64,000 nucleotides of DNA from Mucilaginibacter sp. (lineage in GTDB: Bacteria; Bacteroidota; Bacteroidia; Sphingobacteriales; Sphingobacteriaceae): the NCBI RefSeq assembly GCF_028288205.1, contig NZ_JAQBOD010000061.1:1-64000 (forward strand), written 5' to 3'. Both the position numbers and the translations under genes were made by a program. The notes beneath the pieces are model-generated. The model did no database searches, was not told the origin of the DNA, and saw nothing but the letters and a program-made list of their open reading frames with translations. Of this stretch, positions 16,635-25,595 are shown in pieces. Each line of letters opens with the position of its first letter. Within the stretch, counting starts at the first letter, position 1.

Positions 16635-17735
16635 ATGAAACAATTATTAGATAAGTACTTAAAAATAATTGACTGGTATATCATAAAGAAATACCTGGGC
16701 ACCTTTATTTTTACTTTATTTATAGTTATAGGTATATCAGTAGTTTTTGATATATCAGAACACCTGGATAACTTTTTATCCCACCATGCTACCGTTTATG
16801 ATATAGCGTTTAAATATTACGCCGGCTTTATTCCGTTTTTCATGAACCTGCTATCGCCGTTGATTACTTTTTTGGCGGTGATATATTTTACCGCAAAAAT
16901 GGCAAATCAAACAGAGATTGTGCCCATACTAAGCGGTAAAGCAAGTTTCAATCGTTTTTTAAGACCGTACTTTGTATCGGCTACTTTAATTTTTATCGTT
17001 TCGCTTTTTGCTAATGTTTACCTTATCCCATATACCAATGAGCTAAAGGTAAAGTTTGAAAATACGCATGGTTTTAATGGCGATCCTACAAAAAATGAGG
17101 TACACCTGCAATTAGATACACGTACTTATGTTTACGTACAGTCTTATGATAATGCCTCTAAAACCGCTTACCAGTTTGTTTTGGAGAAGTTTGACGGCGA
17201 TAAACTACGCGAAAAAATTGTTGCAAACACCGCTACTTTTGATTCTCTGAAAAGAAAATGGAGCCTTAAAAACTATTCTATACGCTATGTAAACGGCTTA
17301 CGGGAAAAGCTGAATATGAACCTGCCGCAAAAAGATACTACCCTTGAGCTCAGCCCATCTGATTTTGAGATGCATGATAATGTGTATTCGGCTATGTCTA
17401 CGTCTGTTTTAAATAAGAACATTGATAAAGAGAAGATAAGGGGAGCCGGTAACCTAAAGGATATGCAGTACGAAAAATACAAGCGCTTCATATATCCGTT
17501 AGCATCATACGTACTTACCATGATAGGCGTTTCTATATCCTCGCGCAGGGTGCGCGGCGGTATCGGCTTACCTTTGGGTATAGGCCTGTTTCTTTGTTTT
17601 GCCTATATAGTGGTTGATAAGTTTGCACTGGTATTTGCCATAAAAAGTGGTCTTCCGTCTTTAATTGCGGCGGCTTTGCCTAACTTTTTGTTTGGTGTAT
17701 TGGGTTGTTATTTACTTTATAAAGCACCTAAATAA
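16635..17735 (+). CDS. LptF/LptG-type permease (YjgP/YjgQ family)
   Basis: The 366-residue protein has the layout of the lipopolysaccharide-transport permeases: three membrane helices at the N-terminus (about residues 20-130), a periplasmic beta-rich domain of about 150 residues, and three more helices at the end (VLTMIGVSISSRR, GIGLPLGIGLFLCFAYIVV). It would work with LptB to lift LPS from the inner membrane. It begins at the base after the tgt stop, so the two are co-transcribed. Which of LptF or LptG it is cannot be told here. Confidence 0.9.
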   Translation: MKQLLDKYLKIIDWYIIKKYLGTFIFTLFIVIGISVVFDISEHLDNFLSHHATVYDIAFKYYAGFIPFFMNLLSPLITFLAVIYFTAKMANQTEIVPILSGKASFNRFLRPYFVSATLIFIVSLFANVYLIPYTNELKVKFENTHGFNGDPTKNEVHLQLDTRTYVYVQSYDNASKTAYQFVLEKFDGDKLREKIVANTATFDSLKRKWSLKNYSIRYVNGLREKLNMNLPQKDTTLELSPSDFEMHDNVYSAMSTSVLNKNIDKEKIRGAGNLKDMQYEKYKRFIYPLASYVLTMIGVSISSRRVRGGIGLPLGIGLFLCFAYIVVDKFALVFAIKSGLPSLIAAALPNFLFGVLGCYLLYKAPK

Positions 17736-18641
17736 ATGGCACAAAGGAGCGCCAACACTTCTGAGCTTAATAAAAACCTGCTTATACTCCATTTCACGGT
17801 ATTTATTTGGGGATTTACCAGCATTTTAGGCGCTTTAATATCCATATCTGCAGTACAATTGGTTTGGTATCGCGTATTAATAGCCATGGTTTCGCTGTTT
17901 TTTTACTTTAAATTTAATAAAACAGCCTTTAAAGTTAGCCGCAATACCTTCTTAAAATTGTTCTTTACGGGTGCTTTAGTAGGCGGGCATTGGATATTAT
18001 TCTTCGCCTCTATCAAGCTTTCTACCGTTCCGGTTACGTTGGTATGCCTTTCTTCCATGACCTTATTTACGGCTGTATTAGAGCCCTTATTCAATAAAAA
18101 GCGAATTTCAAAACTGGAGATAATAGCGGGTCTTTTAATTATTACAGGTATAGTTTTAATATTTAAATTTGAAACCCGATACACTAAGGGCATTATAGCC
18201 GGCCTGTTAAGCGCCCTGTTTGCAAGTATATTTTCTATCATTAACTCCAAACAGGTCCAAAAGTTAGAGCCTGCTATTATCTCATTTTATGAGCTTACCG
18301 GCGCCTTTTTCTGGGCCACTGTATACCTGCTTTTCACTAACGGATTTAACCATGCCATGCTGTTAAAGAACTCTGATATTGGTTATCTCCTACTGCTTGG
18401 CACTATCTGCACATCGCTTGCATATGTTGCCGGCGTATCAGTAATGCGCGAGCTTTCGGCCTTCCGGGTGGCGCTCATTACCAACCTTGAGCCGGTATAT
18501 GGCATACTAATGTCTTTCCTTTTTTTTGGCGATATGAATAAAATGACCACCGGATTTTGGGTAGGTGCATTAATAATTTTATCTACCATCTTCCTGTTCC
18601 CGGTAGCCCAAAAGCAAATTCACAAGCGTACTAATCGTTAA
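17736..18641 (+). CDS. EamA/DMT superfamily transporter
   Basis: The 301-residue protein has about ten membrane helices arranged as two EamA repeats (first half ILHFTVFIWGFTSILGALIS, second half GIIAGLLSALFASIFSIINS). Such transporters export amino acids or other metabolites; the substrate is unknown. Its ATG directly follows the lptG stop, making a tgt-lptG-eamA operon. About 825 AT-rich bases follow without genes. Confidence 0.88.
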   Translation: MAQRSANTSELNKNLLILHFTVFIWGFTSILGALISISAVQLVWYRVLIAMVSLFFYFKFNKTAFKVSRNTFLKLFFTGALVGGHWILFFASIKLSTVPVTLVCLSSMTLFTAVLEPLFNKKRISKLEIIAGLLIITGIVLIFKFETRYTKGIIAGLLSALFASIFSIINSKQVQKLEPAIISFYELTGAFFWATVYLLFTNGFNHAMLLKNSDIGYLLLLGTICTSLAYVAGVSVMRELSAFRVALITNLEPVYGILMSFLFFGDMNKMTTGFWVGALIILSTIFLFPVAQKQIHKRTNR

Positions 18642-19466
18642 TATTCACCTGATATACTTCCTGAAATCCGTGCTATAATTTAAAACTCACAGGGTAGGGG
18701 ATGATATTCACATTGCTACTACATCCATTTTAAGCCTCTCTAAGCTATCTTGAATTTCACACGCACTTGCATACATTTTACAAATTTGAATTGATTTTAC
18801 GCGAAATTTCAATAATAAATTTGTGTATTGAAATCTACTATTTTCATTCTACTATAAATAGTCAATTCATACCTTATTTTAGCACAATTTTTTGAAATAA
18901 AAAATTAAAAGATAATTTTAATTTAATAAATAATATACTGTTAATCAAATAATTATACTTTTTAACTAAAGTCATTATTTAACTATTTATAAATTTTAAT
19001 TTTTATAATTACTAAAATAGTTAGTATTTCTGATTTATTACAATTAAATAAACACATAAATACCTGTTAATCAAATATATAATATATGTTATCTAAACAA
19101 TAAAATCAGTAAAGCTATTTTCATCAAAAACACGAGCTGTTAGTGTACTGAAAGCGCTATATTTAAATTATGCCAAAAAATACGGCATTGTGCCAGGCAG
19201 GCAGAATTTTGGAAAACCGAGTTAAAGACACAACTTTTTAACAGTGCATTTTAACAATGCATAAATAGGCGGTAATTTTATGATAATGCAAAAAAATCTC
19301 AAAAATAAAAACTACCGGTTTTGACTTTTTAAAAATCCACAACCCTCCATGTTTTTCAAATTAACATTACGCTGATCAATTTTGCTGCCCACCCTATTTT
19401 TTGAAATGATTTTAATAACACATTTAAAAAGCGGATATTGGCTAAAACTGTTAAACGCCAAAAACT
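18642..19466. other. 825-bp AT-rich gap without genes
   Basis: No credible reading frame, tRNA or terminator was found. Base composition is far more AT-rich than the coding regions, especially from 18780 to 19140. An identical 14-bp direct repeat, CTGTTAATCAAATA, occurs at 18938-18951 and 19064-19077. It is the longest non-coding stretch in the window and could hold an unrecognised RNA or a decayed gene. Confidence 0.5.
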
Positions 19467-19751
19467 ATGCGCATAAAAACAATGGTCATTATTTTTATTA
19501 CTGTATTGCTTACAGTAGTATTAATGCAAAACACAGAACAAGTAAAATTTAATTTTTTGTTTAGCACCTTTTATATGCCCAAGCTGGTAATGCTAACGGC
19601 CGTATCTGTAATCGCATTTATTTTAGGTGTGTTGGTAGGAAGACCCAAAAAAGTTAGAAGCATTAGCGGAGATTACCACGGCGATGACGACGACAACAAC
19701 AAACCCGACACACTAAGTGATGAAGACCGCGATTACATCAGTCATCCTTAA
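19467..19751 (+). CDS. LapA-domain (DUF1049-like) small membrane protein
   Basis: The 94-residue protein has two membrane segments (IIFITVLLTVVLM and MLTAVSVIAFILGVLVGR) around the typical QNTEQVKFNFLF turn of LapA-domain proteins. An acidic tail follows (HGDDDDNNKPDTLSDEDRDY). LapA in E. coli takes part in lipopolysaccharide assembly; whether this protein does so is not shown. It stands alone after a long AT-rich gap and converges on ispE. Confidence 0.75.
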   Translation: MRIKTMVIIFITVLLTVVLMQNTEQVKFNFLFSTFYMPKLVMLTAVSVIAFILGVLVGRPKKVRSISGDYHGDDDDNNKPDTLSDEDRDYISHP

Positions 19752-19763
19752 AGAAGATTTTTT

Positions 19764-20567
19764 TTAGATATTGTAGAACACCTGGTTGTCTTGCTCCAGC
19801 TCGCCAAGATCGGGGGTTTTGTTAAAGATACCGAATACGGATGCCCCGCTCCCGCTCATGCTGGCATAGACAGCGCCTGCTTGGTACAGTGCGGCCTTCA
19901 CCCCTCTTATCTCCACATGGTTTTTGAAGATGTTATTTTCAAAATCATTTTTGATGTGATTTTTCCATTCTGTAATTGGCGTGTAAATCAACTCTAACAA
20001 TGATTGCTTCACCATGGCCGGTTTTACGCCACTGTAGGCCTCGGCAGTTGATATGTGGATGTCTGGCATCACTAAAACTATTTCATAGCCTGAGAGGTCT
20101 AATTTTATCGATTCAAACTCATTACCCTTGTCAAAAGCAAACACCGGTTTATTTTCAATAAAGAAAGCGCAATCGGCGCCTAATTGGCGGGCGTAGTTTA
20201 ATTGCTGGTCGATTGATAAATTTAAATCAAACTTCTCATTCATCAGCCTGATAAAAAAAGCGGCATCGGCAGATCCGCCGCCCAGGCCCGCGCCAATCGG
20301 AATATTTTTATGCAGATGAATTTTTACCGGCGGCAGGTCATGATCTTTTTTTAACAGGTGATAGCCTTTCACGCAAAGATTATCTTCCATCCTGCCGGGA
20401 ATATACAGGCCGGATGATTCAAAGCTCAATGTATCGGCTTCAATAATCTCCAGCGCATCATTTATTTTTACCGGGTAAAAAATGGTTTCCAGGTTATGGT
20501 AGCCATCAGGGCGGCGTTCGGTTATATTAAGGCCAATATTTATCTTGGCATTTGGAAATATGATCAT
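19764..20567 (-). CDS. ispE: 4-diphosphocytidyl-2-C-methyl-D-erythritol kinase
   Basis: The 267-residue GHMP kinase acts in the MEP route to isoprenoids. It shows PNAKINIGLNITERRPDGYHNLET at the start, the ATP loop PIGAGLGGGSADAAFF, and the third motif MSGSGASVFGIF. I start at MIIFPNAKIN (20567), because the eleven residues upstream in frame are not part of the family. The presence of ispE suggests the organism makes isoprenoids by the MEP pathway. Confidence 0.94.
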   Translation of the reverse strand: MIIFPNAKINIGLNITERRPDGYHNLETIFYPVKINDALEIIEADTLSFESSGLYIPGRMEDNLCVKGYHLLKKDHDLPPVKIHLHKNIPIGAGLGGGSADAAFFIRLMNEKFDLNLSIDQQLNYARQLGADCAFFIENKPVFAFDKGNEFESIKLDLSGYEIVLVMPDIHISTAEAYSGVKPAMVKQSLLELIYTPITEWKNHIKNDFENNIFKNHVEIRGVKAALYQAGAVYASMSGSGASVFGIFNKTPDLGELEQDNQVFYNI

Positions 20568-20690
20568 AGAATGATTAACACAATGCTTATTTTTACACAT
20601 CCGTTAGGATACCAAAAATAGATTATTTTTATTTGCGTCAGGAATTAAACATTCACTCAATTCCATCATTCACTCAATCACTCATTAAAA

Positions 20691-21512
20691 ATGAAGCAGT
20701 ATCTCGACCTAATGCGCCATGTAATGGAAACCGGCACTCAAAAGCACGACCGTACCGGCACCGGCACCATTAGTGTATTTGGCTACCAGATGCGTTTTAA
20801 CCTGCAGGAGGGCTTCCCGTTGGTTACAACAAAGAAGCTGCATTTAAAATCCATTATACATGAGCTGATATGGTTCTTACAGGGCGATACCAACATTAGT
20901 TACCTGAAAGAAAATGGCGTACGTATATGGGATGAATGGGCAGACGAGAATGGAAATTTAGGGCCGGTATATGGTTACCAATGGCGCTCATGGCCCACAC
21001 CTGATGGCGGGCATATTGACCAGATAAGCCAGGTCATCAACCAAATAAAAACTAACCCCGATTCGCGCCGCATCATTGTATCGGCATGGAACGTTGCCGA
21101 CGTAAACCAAATGGCGTTGCCGCCCTGCCATATGCTGTTCCAGTTTTACGTGGCGCCCCCTAATCCCCTGAAGGGGGAACTAAAAGGCAAACTATCTTGT
21201 CAGCTATATCAACGCAGTGCCGATATATTTTTGGGCGTGCCGTTTAATATAGCGTCATACGCGTTGTTAACTATGATGGTGGCTCAGGCATGCGATTTGG
21301 AGCCGGGCGATTTTGTACACACTTTTGGCGATGCACACCTTTACAATAATCACCTGGAACAAACCAAGCTGCAGCTAAGCCGCGAGCCGCGCCAGCTGCC
21401 AACCATGAAAATCAATCCTAACGTAAAAGATATTTTCGATTTTAAGTTTGAGGATTTTGAATTAGAGAATTATGATCCCTGGCCGCATATTAAGGGGGCA
21501 GTTGCGGTATAG
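20691..21512 (+). CDS. thyA: thymidylate synthase with a repeat-derived insertion
   Basis: The 273-residue enzyme methylates dUMP to dTMP. It has [16 protein letters not shown], the catalytic cysteine in [36 protein letters not shown] and the C-terminal KGAVAV. Between FYVA and GKLSCQ, where relatives have about one residue, it carries [10 protein letters not shown]. The bases coding this (21156-21181) are a palindromic intergenic repeat of the CCCCTAA...AGGGG type, also seen at 49851. The frame is preserved. folA follows after about 315 bp. Confidence 0.95.
   Translation: MKQYLDLMRHVMETGTQKHDRTGTGTISVFGYQMRFNLQEGFPLVTTKKLHLKSIIHELIWFLQGDTNISYLKENGVRIWDEWADENGNLGPVYGYQWRSWPTPDGGHIDQISQVINQIKTNPDSRRIIVSAWNVADVNQMALPPCHMLFQFYVAPPNPLKGELKGKLSCQLYQRSADIFLGVPFNIASYALLTMMVAQACDLEPGDFVHTFGDAHLYNNHLEQTKLQLSREPRQLPTMKINPNVKDIFDFKFEDFELENYDPWPHIKGAVAV
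21156..21181. repeat. palindromic repeat unit inside thyA
   Basis: CCCCCT (21156-21161) pairs with AGGGGG (21172-21177). The unit continues to AACT at 21181. The same kind of unit appears outside genes at 49851-49871, and in degenerate form near 37925-37955. Here it is read in frame and adds about nine residues to ThyA. Confidence 0.75.
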
Positions 21513-21522
21513 TTTGTAAAAA

Positions 21523-21627
21523 ATGAAAGAAGAAACAGAAAATCAGAATTCTGACAAAAAACAGGTCGAAAATAATAAAGAAAAGAAAAACTGGAAGAAT
21601 TCATTGAGAAAGTTTTCAAGAAGATGA
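21523..21627 (+). CDS. possible 34-residue charged peptide
   Basis: A short frame, MKEETENQNSDKKQVENN onward to KFSRR, starts ten bases after the thyA stop. It is almost entirely charged or polar, with no motif. Its composition is protein-like, but a frame of this length can arise by chance. It may be the decayed remains of a longer gene. Confidence 0.25.
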   Translation: MKEETENQNSDKKQVENNKEKKNWKNSLRKFSRR

Positions 21628-21672
21628 TGTATCTCTTAAAAGATTAGCTGATAGTTGATAATTAATTCCGCG

Positions 21673-21804
21673 CGTCATTGCGAGGAACGAAGCAATCTCT
21701 ACAACAGACAGTCAACAAGGTAGCTCTCATTTGGCGTTAGCCAGCACGATCAATTAGCACATTGATTAGCAAGGGCAGAGATTGCTTCGTTCCTCGCAAT
21801 GACG
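21673..21804. repeat. MITE-like element with perfect 28-bp inverted ends
   Basis: The left arm at 21673-21700 begins CGTCATTGCGAGGAACGAAG. The arm at 21777-21804 is its exact reverse complement over 28 bp. A 76-bp interior holds no gene. The right arm ends 23 bases before the folA start, so it lies in or next to the folA promoter. A shortened relative is at 41504-41531. Confidence 0.85.
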
Positions 21805-21827
21805 TTTCTATAAAAAATACAAATGAA

Positions 21828-22310
21828 ATGATCGTATCCATCGTAGTAGCCATATCAGAAAACCACGCCATCGGCAAGGACAATAAATTACTTTGGCATT
21901 TACCAAAGGACCTGAAACACTTTAAAGAGATCACTACCGGCGGAACCGTAATTATGGGGCGTAAAACTTATGATTCTGTCGGCAGGCCACTGCCTAATCG
22001 CCGAAACATCGTTATAACACGCCAGCCGATAACAATTGAGGGCTGCGAAGTGGTCAATTCTATCGACGCTGCATTAGCTTTATGCGCTGATGAGGCCGAA
22101 GTTTTTATTGTTGGCGGTGCCGAAATTTATAAACAGGCCATGCACTTAACCGATAAGATCTATCTTACGATTGTTCATGCCGATTTTGAGGCAGATACTT
22201 ACTTCCCTGAAATAAAAGCAGACATATGGAAAGAAACCGAACGGCAGGACCATGAACCCGACGAAAAAAACACGCTTCCATACTCATTTGTAACGCTTGA
22301 ACGCGCTTAG
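21828..22310 (+). CDS. folA: dihydrofolate reductase
   Basis: The 160-residue enzyme reduces dihydrofolate. It shows VVAISENHAIGKDNKLLWHLPKD, the catalytic acidic position in the LPKDLKHFKE helix, TVIMGRKTYDSVGRPLPNR and IVGGAEIYKQAM. I start at MIVSIVV (21828), because upstream in-frame codons are translated repeat sequence. Together with thyA it forms the dTMP/folate cycle, with the MITE-like repeat between them. Confidence 0.94.
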   Translation: MIVSIVVAISENHAIGKDNKLLWHLPKDLKHFKEITTGGTVIMGRKTYDSVGRPLPNRRNIVITRQPITIEGCEVVNSIDAALALCADEAEVFIVGGAEIYKQAMHLTDKIYLTIVHADFEADTYFPEIKADIWKETERQDHEPDEKNTLPYSFVTLERA

Positions 22311-22483
22311 CCAATGGACAGTTGGCAGCAGGCAGTTGGCAGTGTTTTAAAATGGCGCTCAATAAAATAGAGAGTAATTATCTTATCTATCTGTCAATCA
22401 GCCATCTTTTACCTTTTGCCTTTTACCTCTTACCTCCCTTTAAAATTGTTTCAATTTTAAATTTCATGCTTGCAAAATTTTGT

Positions 22484-22491
22484 TAGATTTG
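22484..22491 (+). promoter_or_regulatory. putative -7 box (TAGATTTG) of secDF
   Basis: TAGATTTG matches TAnnTTTG 52 bases upstream of the secDF ATG. The preceding 22311-22470 stretch holds word-like repeats (GGCAGTTGGCAG; CCTTTTACCTCTTACC) and no gene. Confidence 0.4.
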
Positions 22492-22543
22492 CCGTCTTGT
22501 TTAAAATGCTTATAAACTAATTAATTACATATTATAATTTACG

Positions 22544-25501
22544 ATGCAAGGTAAAGGGGTTATTAAATTTTTCGCCATAGTGCTAACGATTGTTTGTATA
22601 TATCAACTTTCGTTTACATGGGTGGCCCACAAAGTTGAAAAGGATGCAGCAACGTACGCCAAAGGTGATACCGCTAAAGTAAAAGCATATCTTGATTCTG
22701 TTTCATCATTACCGGCTTATCCTGTTTTGGGCCACACCTATCAATACTGCTTAGAAAGGGAGCTTGCTCTTGGCCTTGACCTTAAAGGCGGCATGAACGT
22801 TACCATGCAGATATCATTAGCCGAGTTGGTAAAAGCGTTATCAAACAATAATCCGGATGTGGTTTTTAACCAGGCGCTGGTAAATGCTACTGCTGATACA
22901 AAAACCAGCCAGAGTGATTACATTACGTTATTTGTTAATGAATACGAAAAACTAAATCCAAACGGAAAGTTAGCCTCTATTTTTTCGACTAAGGATAACC
23001 AGGCGCATCTAAAATACAACGCTTCTAACAGCGAAGTTGAAAAATATTTAAAGGATGAAGCTGATATTGCTGTAAAACAATCATACACTGTTTTAAACAC
23101 ACGTATTGACCAATTTGGTGTTACGCAACCAAACATTAGCTTAGAGCCAAACACTAACCGTATATTGATCGAACTGCCGGGTGTTAAAGATCCTGAGCGT
23201 GTTCGTAAACTTTTATCAGGATCGGCCAAATTAGAGTTTTTTGAAACTTTTGAGAACAAAGACCTTTATCAAACCCTTGTTGGTATAGATAATTTATTAG
23301 CTGCAAAAACTAAAGCGGTTGCTAAAGACTCGGCAAAAACTACTGTTACTGCCACTGCTAAGAAAGATACAACAGCCGCAAAAGGTGGTTTAGCTTTATT
23401 AAACAAAGTAGAAAAGAATGCCGCTAAGGATACTTCATTAGGCGGTAAGAATAAATTGATTGCTGCACATCCGTTGTTAAGCATATTATCTACCCCTTCT
23501 TATCAGGATGCGCAAGGCCAGCAGCAACTGCGCCCGGGCCCTGCAGTTGGCTGGGCTTTACAAAAAGACACTGCTAAAGTAAATACTTATTTACATAGCC
23601 CTGATGTTAAGGCTTCATTGCCGCGTAACCTAAAATTTGCGTGGGGTGTTAAACCGCTTGACAAAACTAAAATATTTGAATTATATGCCCTTAAATTATC
23701 AGGCGCCGAAAACGGTCCGGTATTACAAGGTGATGTAATTACTGATGCACAAAATGATGTTGACCAAAAAGGCAGCCCCGAAGTGAGAATGATCATGAAC
23801 TCGCAGGGAGCCGAAAAATGGCGCGCCGTTACCGCACAGGCAGCACAAACAAAACAAGCTATCGCAATTGTGTTAGATGATAATGTTTACTCTGCCCCTG
23901 CTGTACAGAACGAAATTTCTGGTGGTGTATCTTCTATTTCAGGAAGTTTCACTATTGAAGATACCAAGGATTTGGCCAATGTATTAAAAGCCGGTCGTTT
24001 GCCTGCTCCTGCCCGTATAGTTGGCGAGGATGTGGTTGGCCCGTCTTTAGGTCAGGAATCTATTAACGCCGGTTTGCTTTCATGTTTAGTGGGCCTATTG
24101 GTAGTGTTAGTATTCATGGTTGCTTATTATAACCGTGCAGGTACGGTAGCGGTTGTTGCCGTTATTATCAACGTATTCTTCCTGATGGGGGTATTAACCA
24201 GCTTACGTGCTGTGTTAACCTTGCCGGGTGTCGCGGGTATCGTGTTATTGTTCGGTATGTCGGTTGATGCCAACGTACTGATCTATGAGCGTGTGCGTGA
24301 AGAATTAGCTTTAGGCAAATCAATACGCCTGGCTATAAGCGATGGTTTTAAACACGCTTTATCGTCTATATTAGACTCTAACATCAGTACCTTCTTAACG
24401 GGTTTAATACTATTCATTTTTGGTAGTGGCCCAATACAAGGCTTTGCAACTACGTTGATGATAGGTATTATTACCTCATTATTCTGTTCGTTATTAATTT
24501 CAAGATTAATATTTGAGTGGATGCTTGAAAAAGGCTGGGATATTAAATTCTCAAACCCATGGAGCTCACATACCTTTAAAAACGCGAACTTCGCGTTTGT
24601 TAAAAAACGTTTCAGGTTTTATATTTTCTCAGGAACATTTATTGTTGCGGGTATAATATCCATGTTTGTACAGGGCTTTAACTATGGTGTTGATTTCCAG
24701 GGTGGCCGTAGCTATACCATGCGCTTCCAAAATAAAAATGCAACTGATAATGATGTACGTGGCGCTGTTGAAGGTGTTTTAGGCAGTGGTACACAAGTTA
24801 AAACTTTAGGTGTCGATAAAATAAGTGTTACTACCAACTACATGATAGAAGATACGTCAACTACGGCTGACGCAAAAGTAGTAGAAACGTTATTAACTGC
24901 ATTAAATAAAAAAGCGGTAACACAGGCAACCCAAAAAGACATATTAAGTTCACAAAAAGTACAGGCAACCATTGCCGACGGACTTAGAAAATCGGCTATA
25001 TGGACCGTTTTGTTTGCCATATTAGTTCTCTCTGCTTATATATTGTTCCGTTTCCGCAAATGGCAATTTAGCTTAGCGGCGATGGTTGCAACGGCGCATG
25101 ATGCTTTAATGGTATTGTCGTTCTACTCAATTTTCAGACATGTATTACCATTTCTGGATATTGACCAGTCATTTGTGGCAGCGATATTAACGGTAATAGG
25201 TTACTCTATTAATGATACCGTGGTTGTATTTGACCGTATCCGCGAGTTCTTAAGTTTACATCATGCAAAAACTGATGAGCCTAAAGAAGTTATTAATAAC
25301 GCTATCAACAACACATTAAGCCGTACTATAATTACTGCTTTAACCGTATTGTTTGTGTTGGTAGTACTATTTATATTCGGTGGCGACGTTTTACGTGGCT
25401 TCTCATTCTCATTATTAATTGGTGTATGTTTTGGTACATATTCGTCAATTTGTATCGCGACACCGGTAATTATAGACTTTGGAAAAAAAGATCTGAGATA
25501 A
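22544..25501 (+). CDS. secDF: fused protein translocase subunit SecDF
   Basis: The 985-residue protein joins SecD and SecF, which use the proton gradient to pull secreted proteins out of the Sec channel. The SecD part has GLDLKGGMNVTMQIS and helices from about residue 510. The SecF part starts after residue 680 with GVDFQGGRSYTMRF and ends in five or six helices. A Lys/Ala/Thr-rich linker (about residues 250-305) separates periplasmic subdomains. The fusion is normal in this phylum, not a sequencing artefact. A strong terminator follows. Confidence 0.96.
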   Translation: MQGKGVIKFFAIVLTIVCIYQLSFTWVAHKVEKDAATYAKGDTAKVKAYLDSVSSLPAYPVLGHTYQYCLERELALGLDLKGGMNVTMQISLAELVKALSNNNPDVVFNQALVNATADTKTSQSDYITLFVNEYEKLNPNGKLASIFSTKDNQAHLKYNASNSEVEKYLKDEADIAVKQSYTVLNTRIDQFGVTQPNISLEPNTNRILIELPGVKDPERVRKLLSGSAKLEFFETFENKDLYQTLVGIDNLLAAKTKAVAKDSAKTTVTATAKKDTTAAKGGLALLNKVEKNAAKDTSLGGKNKLIAAHPLLSILSTPSYQDAQGQQQLRPGPAVGWALQKDTAKVNTYLHSPDVKASLPRNLKFAWGVKPLDKTKIFELYALKLSGAENGPVLQGDVITDAQNDVDQKGSPEVRMIMNSQGAEKWRAVTAQAAQTKQAIAIVLDDNVYSAPAVQNEISGGVSSISGSFTIEDTKDLANVLKAGRLPAPARIVGEDVVGPSLGQESINAGLLSCLVGLLVVLVFMVAYYNRAGTVAVVAVIINVFFLMGVLTSLRAVLTLPGVAGIVLLFGMSVDANVLIYERVREELALGKSIRLAISDGFKHALSSILDSNISTFLTGLILFIFGSGPIQGFATTLMIGIITSLFCSLLISRLIFEWMLEKGWDIKFSNPWSSHTFKNANFAFVKKRFRFYIFSGTFIVAGIISMFVQGFNYGVDFQGGRSYTMRFQNKNATDNDVRGAVEGVLGSGTQVKTLGVDKISVTTNYMIEDTSTTADAKVVETLLTALNKKAVTQATQKDILSSQKVQATIADGLRKSAIWTVLFAILVLSAYILFRFRKWQFSLAAMVATAHDALMVLSFYSIFRHVLPFLDIDQSFVAAILTVIGYSINDTVVVFDRIREFLSLHHAKTDEPKEVINNAINNTLSRTIITALTVLFVLVVLFIFGGDVLRGFSFSLLIGVCFGTYSSICIATPVIIDFGKKDLR

Positions 25502-25540
25502 AAGTTGAATTAAGTTCAATTTATTGCCAATCGACAATAA

Positions 25541-25578
25541 AAAAAGCCGCCTTCTAATTGCTTAGAAGGCGGCTTTTT
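25541..25578. terminator. bidirectional terminator between secDF and adh
   Basis: AAAAAGCCGCCTTCTAA (25541-25557) pairs perfectly with TTAGAAGGCGGCTTTTT (25562-25578) around a TTGC loop. The T run on either strand can end secDF and the convergent alcohol dehydrogenase. Confidence 0.9.
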
Positions 25579-25595
25579 ATTTGCATAAATTATTT

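Noticed and set aside
22544..25501. SecDF as an artefactual fusion or missed stop
   Set aside because: Both halves are complete and in frame, and fused SecDF is normal in this phylum.
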